64,000 nt of DNA from Solwaraspora sp. WMMD1047 (GTDB lineage: Bacteria > Actinomycetota > Actinomycetes > Mycobacteriales > Micromonosporaceae), in assembly GCF_029626155.1 (NCBI RefSeq), contig NZ_JARUBL010000001.1:6476501-6540500 (forward strand). Reading direction: 5' to 3'. The translations under genes were made by a program, and so were the position numbers. The notes beneath the pieces were generated by a model, which did not search any database, was not told the DNA's origin, and saw only the letters and a list, made by a program, of their open reading frames with translations. This document shows, one piece after another, positions 9,391 through 17,462 of this stretch. Numbering within the stretch: position 1 is the stretch's first letter; each line of letters opens with the position of its first letter.

Positions 9391-10341
9391 ATGTGGCCTT
9401 GCAGGCGCAGATCAGACAAGAAGCCACTGACGATCGACCCCAGCATGGGTGATCCGGTGGTGGCACGCCTGCGGGCGGCGGCGAAGGCCGGCGACTGGCG
9501 GACCATCGCCGAGCTGGTGTCGGCCGCCGAGCATCCCGACGACCACTACTTCCGGGTACGCGAGGCGGCATTCACCACGGGGGTGCAGGAATGGGTCGAC
9601 GACTGGGTGGCCGCCGAGCCTCGCTCGACCCTGCCGCTGCTGGTCAAGGGTGCGCACGCGATCTCCTGGGCGTGGGAGGCGCGCGGCAGCGGGCGGGCGA
9701 ACACGGTCGGCGAGGCGGCGTACAAGATCTTCTTCAAGCGGCTCAAGGTCGCCGAGGACTGCCTGGACGACGTGACCGACCGTGATTCCGACTCGGCCAC
9801 CGCCTGGGCCTTCCTGGTTGTCCTCGGCCGGGCGCGACAGCTCGGCATCGACGAGACCCGCCGCCGCTTCGACAAGGTGCGCCGTCGCCACCCGTGGCAC
9901 GTCGAGGCACACGAACAGATGCTGCAACAGCTCTGCCGGAAGTGGGGTGGCTCGCACGAGCTGATGCACGGGTTCGCCGCCGAAACCCTGGCGGCGATGC
10001 CCGCCGGCTCGCTGCTGGGTCAGTTGACCCCGGCCGCCCACCTCGAACACTGGCTCGACCTGCCCGAGGGCGAGGACGAGGGCTACCTCACGACAGCCGA
10101 GGTCCGCGCGGACCTGAACGCCGCCGCCGACCGCTCGGTGCGACACCCCGACTTCGTACGACGGGCGCACTGGCCCACGGTGCACAACTCGTTCGCCATG
10201 GCGTTCTCGCTGAACGGGGACTGGTCGGCGGCCCGGGAGCAGTTCGACGTCATCGGCGACCTGATGACCGAGTGGCCATGGCAGTACATGGCGAACAAGG
10301 AGAACTCGTTCGTCCGCTTCCGCGACCAGTCCCACCGGTAG
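9391..10341 (+). CDS. Conserved hypothetical protein, alpha-helical
   Basis: 316 residues, no signal peptide or membrane helix. Rich in Ala, Arg, Trp and Glu with helix-pair spacing (AAAKAGDWRTIAELVSAAEH; WAFLVVLGRARQLGIDETRRRFDKV) reminiscent of TPR-like repeats. I know of no function. The start at 9391 is preferred because the basic MWPCRRRSDKKPLTIDP leader looks coding; ATG 9445 is an alternative. It is divergent from the M48 protease, and a palindromic repeat follows its stop. Confidence 0.65.
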   Translation: MWPCRRRSDKKPLTIDPSMGDPVVARLRAAAKAGDWRTIAELVSAAEHPDDHYFRVREAAFTTGVQEWVDDWVAAEPRSTLPLLVKGAHAISWAWEARGSGRANTVGEAAYKIFFKRLKVAEDCLDDVTDRDSDSATAWAFLVVLGRARQLGIDETRRRFDKVRRRHPWHVEAHEQMLQQLCRKWGGSHELMHGFAAETLAAMPAGSLLGQLTPAAHLEHWLDLPEGEDEGYLTTAEVRADLNAAADRSVRHPDFVRRAHWPTVHNSFAMAFSLNGDWSAAREQFDVIGDLMTEWPWQYMANKENSFVRFRDQSHR

Positions 10342-10352
10342 GCGCAGACCCC

Positions 10353-10411
10353 ACGAGGTGAACGCCAGTTACCCTAAAACGCGGTCGTAGGGTAACAGGT
10401 GTTCACCTCGT
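10353..10411. repeat. Long palindrome, copy 2
   Basis: A 24-bp stem (arms 10353-10376 and 10388-10411) with one mismatch and one G-T pair, and loop AAACGCGGTCG. It differs from the 7352-7412 copy at only a few bases, two of them in the stem. It follows the stop of the 9391 gene and precedes the iron-regulated promoter, a terminator position. Confidence 0.88.
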
Positions 10412-10481
10412 TGCCGTTCGGCGCCCTGGCAGCGGGAGATGGCCGAGGGAGCGGGCGAGGTCACAGGCTGGCACCTGGGTA

Positions 10482-10516
10482 TTGCCAGGCCAGCGCTTTA
10501 GGGTAGCCTTCCCTAA
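10482..10516 (+). promoter_or_regulatory. Iron-box promoter of the siderophore importer
   Basis: TTAGGGTAGCCTTCCCTAA at 10498-10516 is an imperfect 19-bp palindrome matching the actinobacterial IdeR/DmdR iron-box consensus (TTAGGTTAGGCTAACCTAA). A -35 (TTGCCA, 10482-10487) and a -10 (TAGCCT, 10504-10509), 16 bp apart, overlap it. The initiation point predicted from the -10 falls on the A of the ATG at 10518, so the mRNA would be leaderless and repressed when Fe2+-IdeR/DmdR covers the -10. Confidence 0.8.
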
Positions 10517-10517
10517 C

Positions 10518-11336
10518 ATGATCGCTACTGCGCTGCACGGGGACGACCTGGTGCTCGGCTACCAGCGTGCCACCGTTGTGCATGGCGTCTCCGTCCGACT
10601 GCGGCCCGGGGCCGTGACCGCCCTGATCGGCCCGAACGGCAGCGGTAAGTCCACTGTGCTGCGTTCGCTGGCCCGGCTGCACAAGGTCGAGTCCGGACGG
10701 GTCAGCCTCGACCAGGGCGACGGCGACGCCAGGGATGTCGCACCGTTGTCGGCCCGCGAGTTCGCCCGCCGGGTCACCCTGCTGTCCCAGTCTCGGCCGC
10801 ACCCGTCCGGGCTCGCCGTACGCGACGTGGTGGCCTTCGGGCGGCACCCGCACCGCCGCCGGTTCGCCCCGCTGTGCGACGCCGACCGGACCGCCATCGA
10901 ACACGCCATGACGCTGACCGGCGTCACCGCGATGGCCCAGCGCTCGGTCGACCAGCTCTCCGGCGGCGAACTGCAGCGGGTCTGGCTGGCCACCTGCCTG
11001 GCCCAGGACACCGGTGTCCTGCTGCTGGACGAACCGACGAATCACCTCGACCTGCGCTACCAGGTCGAGACCCTCGATCTGATCCGCGACCTGGCCGACG
11101 ACCACGGCACCGCGCTCGGGGTCGTGTTGCACGACCTCAACCACGCCGCGACCGTGGCCGACCAGGTCGTCCTGCTGCACCTCGGCCGGGTGCACGCGAC
11201 CGGCACCCCCACCGACGTGCTCACCGCGGAGCACCTGTCGGAGGTCTACGGACTGCCGATCCACGCCACCACCGACCCGGAGACCGGCCAGGTCCGGGTG
11301 GAACCACAGGCCAGGCGCCTGCGCCAACCAGCCTGA
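10518..11336 (+). CDS. Fe-siderophore ABC transporter ATPase (FecE/FepC-type)
   Basis: 272-residue ATP-binding subunit of an iron(III)-siderophore importer. Walker A GPNGSGKS at 38-45, a Q-loop in TLLSQSRPHPSG, signature LSGGELQRV at about 147-155, Walker B VLLLDEP, and the H-loop within VVLHDLNHA. The DLNHA and HRRRF elements are typical of the FecE/FhuC class. I chose ATG 10518 over GTG 10482 because the longer form would run through the promoter and iron box. It opens a three-gene operon with the binding protein and a fused permease. Expression is predicted under iron limitation. Confidence 0.92.
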   Translation: MIATALHGDDLVLGYQRATVVHGVSVRLRPGAVTALIGPNGSGKSTVLRSLARLHKVESGRVSLDQGDGDARDVAPLSAREFARRVTLLSQSRPHPSGLAVRDVVAFGRHPHRRRFAPLCDADRTAIEHAMTLTGVTAMAQRSVDQLSGGELQRVWLATCLAQDTGVLLLDEPTNHLDLRYQVETLDLIRDLADDHGTALGVVLHDLNHAATVADQVVLLHLGRVHATGTPTDVLTAEHLSEVYGLPIHATTDPETGQVRVEPQARRLRQPA

Positions 11337-11378
11337 GCCGCTGACGTCACAACCGGTCACAACCGAGTGAGGAACCCC

Positions 11379-12410
11379 ATGAACAGACGATCGATCGCGG
11401 CTGCCCTGACCTCGGCGGCGCTGGTGCCGCTGCTGCTGGGCGCGTGCGGTACCACGGAACCCGACACCGGTTCGGCGGAGGCGCCGGCCGCCAACGCCTC
11501 GGTGGACTGCGCCGACGACACCACCGCGACCGCCACCGGCCCGGTCACCGTCAACGACGCCCTCGGCCGCACCGTCGAGCTGCCCGAACCCGCCAAGCGG
11601 GTCGCCGTCCTCGAATGGCAGCAGATCGAGGACGCCCTCACCCTCTGCCTGACCCCGGTCGCCGTCTCCGACGCCAAGGGCTACACCACCTGGAACACCG
11701 CGGAGGCCCTGCCGTCCGGCGTCGCCGACGTCGGCACCCGCGGCGAGCCGAACCTCGACGCCCTCTTCGCCGCCAACCCCGACCTGGTCATCATCGAGGC
11801 GGCCGCCGCCGACGACGCGGTCCTCAAGCAGCTTTCCGAGTACGACGTACCGGTGCTCGCCACCAAGGGCGCCGACGCCGCCGACCCGGTGCAGAACATG
11901 CTGGACACCTTCACGCTCATCGCCAAGGCCACCGGCCGGGAGGAGCGCGCGGCGCTTGTCGTCGACGACTTCAAGGCCAGCCTGGCCGAGGCGAAGGAGA
12001 CCGTCAGCGGGGCCGACATCCCGGTCAAGGAGTTCATCTACTTCGACGGCTGGATCCAGGGCGGCAACGTCGCGCTGCGGCCGTTCGGTCAGGGTTCGCT
12101 CGTCGGCGAGCTGGGCGAGGAGCTGGGCCTGACAAACGCCTGGACCGGCGAGGTCGACCCCGTCTACGGCCTGGGCCAGACCGACATCGAAGGGGTACGG
12201 GCGGTCGGCAGCGCCACCTTCTTCCACACCGGCACCGTCGACCCGGCCGGCGATGTGCTGACCGAGCTGGACAAGAACCAGGCGTGGAAGTCGCTGCCGG
12301 CGGTCAGCGAGGGCCGGGTGCACGCCTTCCCGCCGGGTATCTGGACCTTCGGCGGGCCGCGCTCCTCGCAGCAGGTGCTCGACGCGTACGTCGATCTTCT
12401 GACCAAGTGA
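11379..12410 (+). CDS. Fe-siderophore substrate-binding lipoprotein (FecB/FepB-type)
   Basis: 343 residues. The signal peptide ends in a good lipobox (LLGACGTT), so the mature protein is anchored outside the membrane. The two-lobed class III binding fold is indicated by VTVNDALGRTVELPEPAKRV, PNLDALFAANPDLVI, and the C-terminal SEGRVHAFPPGIW segment, all standard in siderophore-binding proteins. The start at 11379 has the RBS GTGAGGA; GTG 11367 is in frame but is part of that site. It overlaps the permease start (GTGA). The ligand is unknown. Confidence 0.92.
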   Translation: MNRRSIAAALTSAALVPLLLGACGTTEPDTGSAEAPAANASVDCADDTTATATGPVTVNDALGRTVELPEPAKRVAVLEWQQIEDALTLCLTPVAVSDAKGYTTWNTAEALPSGVADVGTRGEPNLDALFAANPDLVIIEAAAADDAVLKQLSEYDVPVLATKGADAADPVQNMLDTFTLIAKATGREERAALVVDDFKASLAEAKETVSGADIPVKEFIYFDGWIQGGNVALRPFGQGSLVGELGEELGLTNAWTGEVDPVYGLGQTDIEGVRAVGSATFFHTGTVDPAGDVLTELDKNQAWKSLPAVSEGRVHAFPPGIWTFGGPRSSQQVLDAYVDLLTK

Positions 12411-14545
12411 CCGAGCGCCGGTCGTCGCCGCTGGTGACAGCAGAACCCGACAACCCGGCCACCGGGGGCGGTCCGCCGCCCCCGGTGCCGGGCACCACCG
12501 GCGCGGCCGGCCTGCTCGGCGCGACCGGCGCCCTGCTGGGGCTGGCCATCCTGCTCCTGCTCACCTCCGGCTGGCATCTCACCCAGGGCACCTCCGGGAT
12601 GGGGCTGGCCGACCTGCTCGACCTCGCTCTCGGTGCGGACTCGGCGGCCAACCAGGCGACCCGGGACGTGCTCATCGGTTCCCGGCTCCCCCGGCTGGCC
12701 GCCGGGATCGCCGTCGGGTTCGCCCTCGGGGTGGCCGGGGCGCTGTTCCAGTCGCTGGCCCGCAACGCGCTGGCCTCCCCGGACACCCTGGCGGTGACCG
12801 GCGGGGCGTACCTGGCGGTCACGCTTGTCGCGGTCTTCGGGCTGGGCATCCCGATCTGGGCCTCGGGTGCGGTCGCGTTCGTCGGTGGGCTGCTGGCCGC
12901 CGGGCTGGTGCTGGGCCTGGCCGGCGGCGCCGGCACCTCCACCACCCGGCTGGTGCTGGCCGGTTCGGCGGTGGCGATGGCGTTGCAGGCCGGCACGTCG
13001 GCGCTGCTCATCATCTTCGAACAGGAAACCACCGGCCTGTACGCGTGGGGCAGCGGCTCGCTCAGCCAGCTCGGCCTCTCGGCGTTCCAGCAGGCCGCCC
13101 CGGTGGTGCTGCTGGCCACCCTGGGCGGCCTGCTGATCTCCCGCCGGCTCGACCTGCTCGGCCTCGGCGACGACACGGCCGGCGTACTCGGGGTGCCGAT
13201 CCGGGCCACCCGGGCGGTCGGGGTGGTGCTCGCGGTGCTGCTCACCGCCGCCGCGGTGACGCTGGCCGGGCCGATCGGCTTCGTCGGCCTCTGCGCCCCG
13301 GTGATCGCCCGGCTGCTGTCCCGGGTGGTGCCGGCGCTGCGCCGGCACGTGATCCTGATCCCGGCCGCCGGGCTGGTCGGCGCGCTGGTGGTGGTGCTGG
13401 CCGATGCGGTGATCCGGGCGCTGCTCGGCGCCGACGAGGCGATCATGATCCCGACCGGGGTGGCCACGACCCTGTTCGGCGTGGTGGTGCTCATCGCGCT
13501 GGCCCGGCAGAGCCGCGACTCCGGTCCGACCCGGCGACCGCCGGGCACCGGGATGGGGGTCCGCAGCCGGCTGCGGTTCCAGGTGGTGCTCGTGGTGAGC
13601 GCGGCGGCCGCCGCCGGCACCCTGCTGCTCGGCCTGCTCGCCGGCAACACCTGGCTGCTCACCGGCGACATCATGCTCTGGCTCTCCGGGGACGGCTCCC
13701 CGATGATCCGGTTCGCGCTCGACGAACGCGCGCCCCGGGTGGCGGCCGCGCTGGCGGCGGGGGCGGCGCTGGCGCTGTCCGGGGCGCTGGTCCAGGCCAC
13801 CTGCCGCAACCCGCTCGCCGAACCGGGCATCCTCGGCATCACCGGCGGCGCCGGCCTCGGCGCGGTGATCGTGGTGACGGGCGGCGGGGGCGGCGGCAAC
13901 GCCAGTCTGCTGGTGGCGGCCACCGCCGGTGCGCTTGTCGCCTTCGCCCTGGTCTACGGCCTGGCCTGGCGGCGCGGGCTGGACGCCGACCGGCTGGTGC
14001 TGGTCGGCATCGGCGTCTGGTACGGCTCACTGGCCATGACGACGTTCCTGCTGATCCGGTCGAACCCGTGGGACACCCCCAGGATCTTCACCTGGCTCTC
14101 CGGCACCACCTACGGCCGCACCTGGGAGCAGGTGCTGCCGGTGGCGGTGCTGCTGCTGGCGGCGTTCCCGGTCGCGCTCGTGGTGCGGCGGGAACTCGAC
14201 CTGCTCGCCCTCGACGAGGACACTCCCCGGCTGGTCGGGGTGGGCCTGGAACGGGTCCGGCTGCTGGTGCTGACGGTCGCCGCCGTACTCGCGGCGGTGA
14301 GCGTCGCCGCGGTCGGCGTGATCGGCTTCGTCGGCCTGGTCGCCCCGCACGCGGCCCGCGCGCTGGTCGGCGGCCGGCACGCCCGGACGCTGCCGGTCGC
14401 CGTCCTGCTCGGCGCCGTCCTGGTCGGACTGGCCGACGCGTTCGGCCGGACCGTGGTCGCCCCGGCGCAGATCCCGGCCGGCCTGGCGGTCGCCCTGATC
14501 GGCGCCCCCTACTTCGTCTACCTCCTCGCCCGCTCCCGCGCCTGA
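12407..14545 (+). CDS. Fused FecCD-type siderophore permease (FhuB-like double)
   Basis: 712 residues, twice the usual length. Two complete FecCD permease halves are joined: roughly 35-365 (GSRLPRLAAGIAVGFALG) and 385-712 (DERAPRVAAALAAGAALAL), each with about ten helices and each with the conserved coupling-loop Gly-rich segment. This FhuB-like architecture replaces separate FecC and FecD subunits. I chose the GTG at 12407, which overlaps the binding-protein stop. With the ATPase and lipoprotein it makes a complete importer. The stop at 14545 is followed by a long hairpin at 14714. Confidence 0.9.
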   Translation: MTERRSSPLVTAEPDNPATGGGPPPPVPGTTGAAGLLGATGALLGLAILLLLTSGWHLTQGTSGMGLADLLDLALGADSAANQATRDVLIGSRLPRLAAGIAVGFALGVAGALFQSLARNALASPDTLAVTGGAYLAVTLVAVFGLGIPIWASGAVAFVGGLLAAGLVLGLAGGAGTSTTRLVLAGSAVAMALQAGTSALLIIFEQETTGLYAWGSGSLSQLGLSAFQQAAPVVLLATLGGLLISRRLDLLGLGDDTAGVLGVPIRATRAVGVVLAVLLTAAAVTLAGPIGFVGLCAPVIARLLSRVVPALRRHVILIPAAGLVGALVVVLADAVIRALLGADEAIMIPTGVATTLFGVVVLIALARQSRDSGPTRRPPGTGMGVRSRLRFQVVLVVSAAAAAGTLLLGLLAGNTWLLTGDIMLWLSGDGSPMIRFALDERAPRVAAALAAGAALALSGALVQATCRNPLAEPGILGITGGAGLGAVIVVTGGGGGGNASLLVAATAGALVAFALVYGLAWRRGLDADRLVLVGIGVWYGSLAMTTFLLIRSNPWDTPRIFTWLSGTTYGRTWEQVLPVAVLLLAAFPVALVVRRELDLLALDEDTPRLVGVGLERVRLLVLTVAAVLAAVSVAAVGVIGFVGLVAPHAARALVGGRHARTLPVAVLLGAVLVGLADAFGRTVVAPAQIPAGLAVALIGAPYFVYLLARSRA

Positions 14546-14713
14546 CCCTCCTCGCCGGCGGCGGTGCGGCGGACTTCATCACCGCGACCGACGGCCCTAA
14601 TAAGCCTGACATCTACGGGCGTCACGATGTCTTCGGCACCGCGAGCCGGGCGGATGCCAACCAGGTCGGCGGCGTGGGAACGCCGGCCGGGGCGGGCGAT
14701 CCGCTCGCAGCGT

Positions 14714-14745
14714 CCTGGCCGGCCGGGGGCAACCGGCCGGCCAGG
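14714..14745. terminator. 13-bp hairpin after the siderophore operon
   Basis: A perfect inverted repeat, CCTGGCCGGCCGG at 14714-14726 and its complement at 14733-14745, with loop GGGCAA. There is no U-tract. It lies 168 bases past the permease stop and just before the small ORF at 14764, so it probably ends the iron-uptake transcript. Confidence 0.6.
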
Positions 14746-14763
14746 AGCAGCGCTCCCGCCACT

Positions 14764-14994
14764 GTGGATCAATTCCGGCCACCGGTCCCGGATCTCACCA
14801 TCGAGGCGACCGGCAGCGACCCGAACGTGATCCTGAGCGTCCACCTGCCCAGCGGCTCGTTCCTGTTCCAGCTCAGCAACAACGGCGGCGGCCGGTGTTC
14901 CGACCAGCGCGGCTGGCGGACCAGCGCGCCGACCCAGATCGTCGTACGGAGCAACTTCGGCGGGACCGCCGAGTCGCCGGTCACGCGGGTCTGA
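14764..14994 (+). CDS. Small hypothetical protein or gene 3' fragment
   Basis: 76 codons from GTG to TGA with the strong third-position G/C preference of real genes here, which the other frames lack. The product (DLTIEATGSDPNVILSVHLP, FLFQLSNNGGGRCSDQRGW) resembles a small beta domain and matches nothing I know. No good ribosome-binding site precedes the GTG and a hairpin lies directly upstream, so it may be the surviving end of a longer gene. It lies 125 bases before the kinase gene. Confidence 0.4.
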   Translation: MDQFRPPVPDLTIEATGSDPNVILSVHLPSGSFLFQLSNNGGGRCSDQRGWRTSAPTQIVVRSNFGGTAESPVTRV

Positions 14995-15119
14995 CCTGCC
15001 AGCGCCGACGACCGCCCACCCCACGGGCGGTAAGGTGCGGGTCGGCATCCGAGCGGGCCTGGGGGAACGGTGATGGGGAGTACGGACGGTGGGTTCCGCG
15101 CGGCCCGGGCGAACCCGAC

Positions 15120-16787
15120 GTGACCGCGCCGCTGCGCCCCGGCGACCCGCCCCGGCTCGGCCGCTACGAGTTGGTCGGCCGCCTCGGTGAGGGCGGCATG
15201 GGCAACGTCTTCCTGGCTCGCGATCCGCAGGGCAGGCAGGTCGCGATAAAGGTGGTCCGGCCGGACCTCTCCCATGACGACGAGTTCCGCGGCCGGTTCC
15301 GCAGCGAGGTCAACCGGGCTCGGCAGGTGCCGCCGTTCTGCACGGCCGAGGTGCTGGACGCCGAGCCCGACCACGACCCGCCGTTCCTGGTCGTCGAATA
15401 CGTCGACGGGCCGAGCCTGGCCGAGGTGGTCCGCCGGCAGGGACCACTGAGCCCGGCCGGGCTGCACAGCATGGCCGTCGGGATCGCCACCGCGCTCACC
15501 GCGATCCACGGGGCCGGGGTGATCCACCGGGACCTCAAGCCGGGCAACGTGCTGTTCGCGCTCGGCGGGGTCAAGGTGATCGACTTCGGGATCGCGCGGG
15601 CGTTCGAGGCCACCAGCCAGCACACCCGTACCGACCAGGTGGTGGGCACGGTCTCGTACATGGCGCCCGAGCGGTTCGACGCCGAGAGCTCCCACACCGT
15701 CGGTCCGGCCGCGGACATCTTCGCCTGGGGCGCGGTGGTCGGCTACGCGGCGACCGGGCGCACCCCGTTCGCGGCGGACTCGCCGCCCGCCACCGCGATG
15801 CGGATTCTCACCCAGCCGCCGGACCTGACCGGGCTCACCGGACCACTGCGCGGTCTGGTCGAGCGGGCGCTGGCGAAGGAGCCGGGCGACCGCCCCACCG
15901 CCCGGGAACTGCTCGATGAGCTGCTCACCGCCGCCGGGCAGCCGGCCGGCGCGGCCGCGCCGGCCCAGGCCCTGCCGACGCTGCGTGCCGCTTCGGATCA
16001 GCCGGCTCAGCCGGCCGGGACGGCGGACGGCCCGCCAGCCGGGGCGGCGGACGGCGCGGTGGCGGCCGGCGCGGTGGCGGCCGGGGGCGGGAATGGAGCG
16101 CCGGCCCGTGGTCGCCGTCGCTGGCTGATCGGGCTCGGGGTTGCCACCGCCGTACTCGCGGTCCTGGTCCCTGGCGCGCTGTTCGGCCGGCAACTGCTGG
16201 CCGAGCCCGACAGCGGCGCCCCGGCTGTCCCGACCGGGAGCGCGTCCGGCAGCCCAGCGACCGGGACCGCCGCGCCCACCGGTGCGCCATCCTCCGGTGC
16301 CGCGACCTCCGGTGCCGCACCGTCCGGCGCCGCCGACACCACCCGGGCCATCCTGACCGGACAGCGACGCGCCCTCCTGCACATCGCCGAGATCGACCGA
16401 GATCTCTCCATGCCGTTCGACGGGGTGACGCACGTTTCCGATGGCACCGGCCCGGACGCGCTCTTCGCGCTCGTCCCGATCGGCGTGGACTACATGATCA
16501 AGTCGCTCAACCCGGAGGTGGACCACCGGCCGTGTCTCGGGGTCAAGGTGCTCCCGGAGGAGTCGGCCGCGCTGGTGGCCGCCGAGTGCTATCCGACCGC
16601 CGCAACGCTGTTCGAGATCTCGCCGGTGGACGGCACGGACGACAAGGGCCGCCCGACCTACCAGATCTACAACGACACGTACGGTTTTGTGCAGTGGAGC
16701 CGGAGCCGGTCGAAAATCTACGTCGAGTTCCTTGGCGACGCCCCGATCGACACCACCTTCAGCCTGGTCGACCGCGGCCCACTCTGA
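15120..16787 (+). CDS. PknB-type Ser/Thr protein kinase, membrane-anchored
   Basis: 555 residues. The kinase domain (about 15-280) is complete: Gly-rich loop RLGEGGMGNVF, catalytic K44 in VAIKVV, HRDLKPGN at 136-143, DFG at 155-157, and GTVSYMAPE at the end of the activation loop. An Ala/Pro/Gly linker and one helix (about 336-358) lead to an exported part of about 190 residues, with Ala/Thr/Pro linker and a C-terminal domain carrying two Cys (HRPCLGVKV, AAECYPTAA) that may be a sensor. It lacks PASTA repeats. The GTG at 15120 is the only sensible start after the frame becomes coding. Targets are unknown. Confidence 0.88.
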   Translation: MTAPLRPGDPPRLGRYELVGRLGEGGMGNVFLARDPQGRQVAIKVVRPDLSHDDEFRGRFRSEVNRARQVPPFCTAEVLDAEPDHDPPFLVVEYVDGPSLAEVVRRQGPLSPAGLHSMAVGIATALTAIHGAGVIHRDLKPGNVLFALGGVKVIDFGIARAFEATSQHTRTDQVVGTVSYMAPERFDAESSHTVGPAADIFAWGAVVGYAATGRTPFAADSPPATAMRILTQPPDLTGLTGPLRGLVERALAKEPGDRPTARELLDELLTAAGQPAGAAAPAQALPTLRAASDQPAQPAGTADGPPAGAADGAVAAGAVAAGGGNGAPARGRRRWLIGLGVATAVLAVLVPGALFGRQLLAEPDSGAPAVPTGSASGSPATGTAAPTGAPSSGAATSGAAPSGAADTTRAILTGQRRALLHIAEIDRDLSMPFDGVTHVSDGTGPDALFALVPIGVDYMIKSLNPEVDHRPCLGVKVLPEESAALVAAECYPTAATLFEISPVDGTDDKGRPTYQIYNDTYGFVQWSRSRSKIYVEFLGDAPIDTTFSLVDRGPL

Positions 16788-16820
16788 GCCGCACCGACGG
16801 TCGGGGTCCACCCTCGATCG

Positions 16821-17462
16821 TCAGCTGACCAGGTGGCGTTCCCAGGCCCAGGCGGCGATCTCCACCCGGTTGCGGGCGCCCAGCTTCGTCTGCACGCTGC
16901 CGAGGTGGGACTTGACCGTGCCGACGGAGATGTAGAGCCCGGCGGCGATCTCGGCGTTCGTCGCGCCGCGGGCCACCAGCTTCACCACCTCCAGTTCCCG
17001 GGGGGACAGCCCGGTCTCCGGCGGCCCGGTGGGCGTCGGCGGGTTGAGGTGTGCCAGCAGCCGTACGGTGATCGACGGGCTGATCAGGGCGTCGCCGCTG
17101 ACGGCGGCCCGGACCGCCTCCACCAGCAACGCCGGGCCGGAGTCCTTCAGCAGGAAGCCGCAGGCGCCGTTGCGGAGCGCGGCGTGCACGTACTCGTCCA
17201 GGTCGAAGGTGGTGACCACCACCACCCGGACCGGGTTGGTGACACCGGGACCGGCCATCAGCCGTAGCGCCGCCAGGCCGTCCAGCCGGGGCATCCGGAT
17301 GTCGAGCAGGGCGACATCCGGGCGGAGCCGGCGGGCCAGCTCCACCGCCTCCACCCCGTCGCCCGCCTCGCCGACCAGCTCCATGTCGGGCTGGGCGCCG
17401 ATGATCATGCCGAATCCGGTCCGCACCATCGCCTGGTCGTCGGCGATCATCACCCGGATCAT
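16821..17462 (-). CDS. NarL/FixJ-type response regulator
   Basis: 213 residues. The receiver domain has the acidic pair in MIADDQAMV, phosphoacceptor Asp in PDVALLDIRMPRLDG, Thr in VVVTTFD and Lys in FLLKDSGP. The C-terminal LuxR-type helix-turn-helix is LSPRELEVVKLVARGATNAEI followed by SVGTVKSHL. The ATG at 17462 overlaps the stop of the upstream kinase (ATGA), so the pair is co-translated. The divergent MacB/FtsX-type transporter at 18831 is a likely target by position. Confidence 0.9.
   Translation of the reverse strand: MIRVMIADDQAMVRTGFGMIIGAQPDMELVGEAGDGVEAVELARRLRPDVALLDIRMPRLDGLAALRLMAGPGVTNPVRVVVVTTFDLDEYVHAALRNGACGFLLKDSGPALLVEAVRAAVSGDALISPSITVRLLAHLNPPTPTGPPETGLSPRELEVVKLVARGATNAEIAAGLYISVGTVKSHLGSVQTKLGARNRVEIAAWAWERHLVS

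Noticed and set aside
7352-10411. The two palindromes as CRISPR repeats or insertion-sequence ends
   Set aside because: Only two copies, no spacers, no cas genes; the 3 kb between them holds two ordinary genes and no transposase.
14895-15119. N-terminal extension of the Ser/Thr kinase to 14895
   Set aside because: The extra 75 residues are Arg-rich, overlap the small coding frame ending at 14994 and do not look like kinase sequence; the frame turns coding at about 15120.
14769-16811. 680-codon minus-strand frame across the kinase gene
   Set aside because: The kinase motifs on the plus strand are complete; the minus frame has no recognisable domain.
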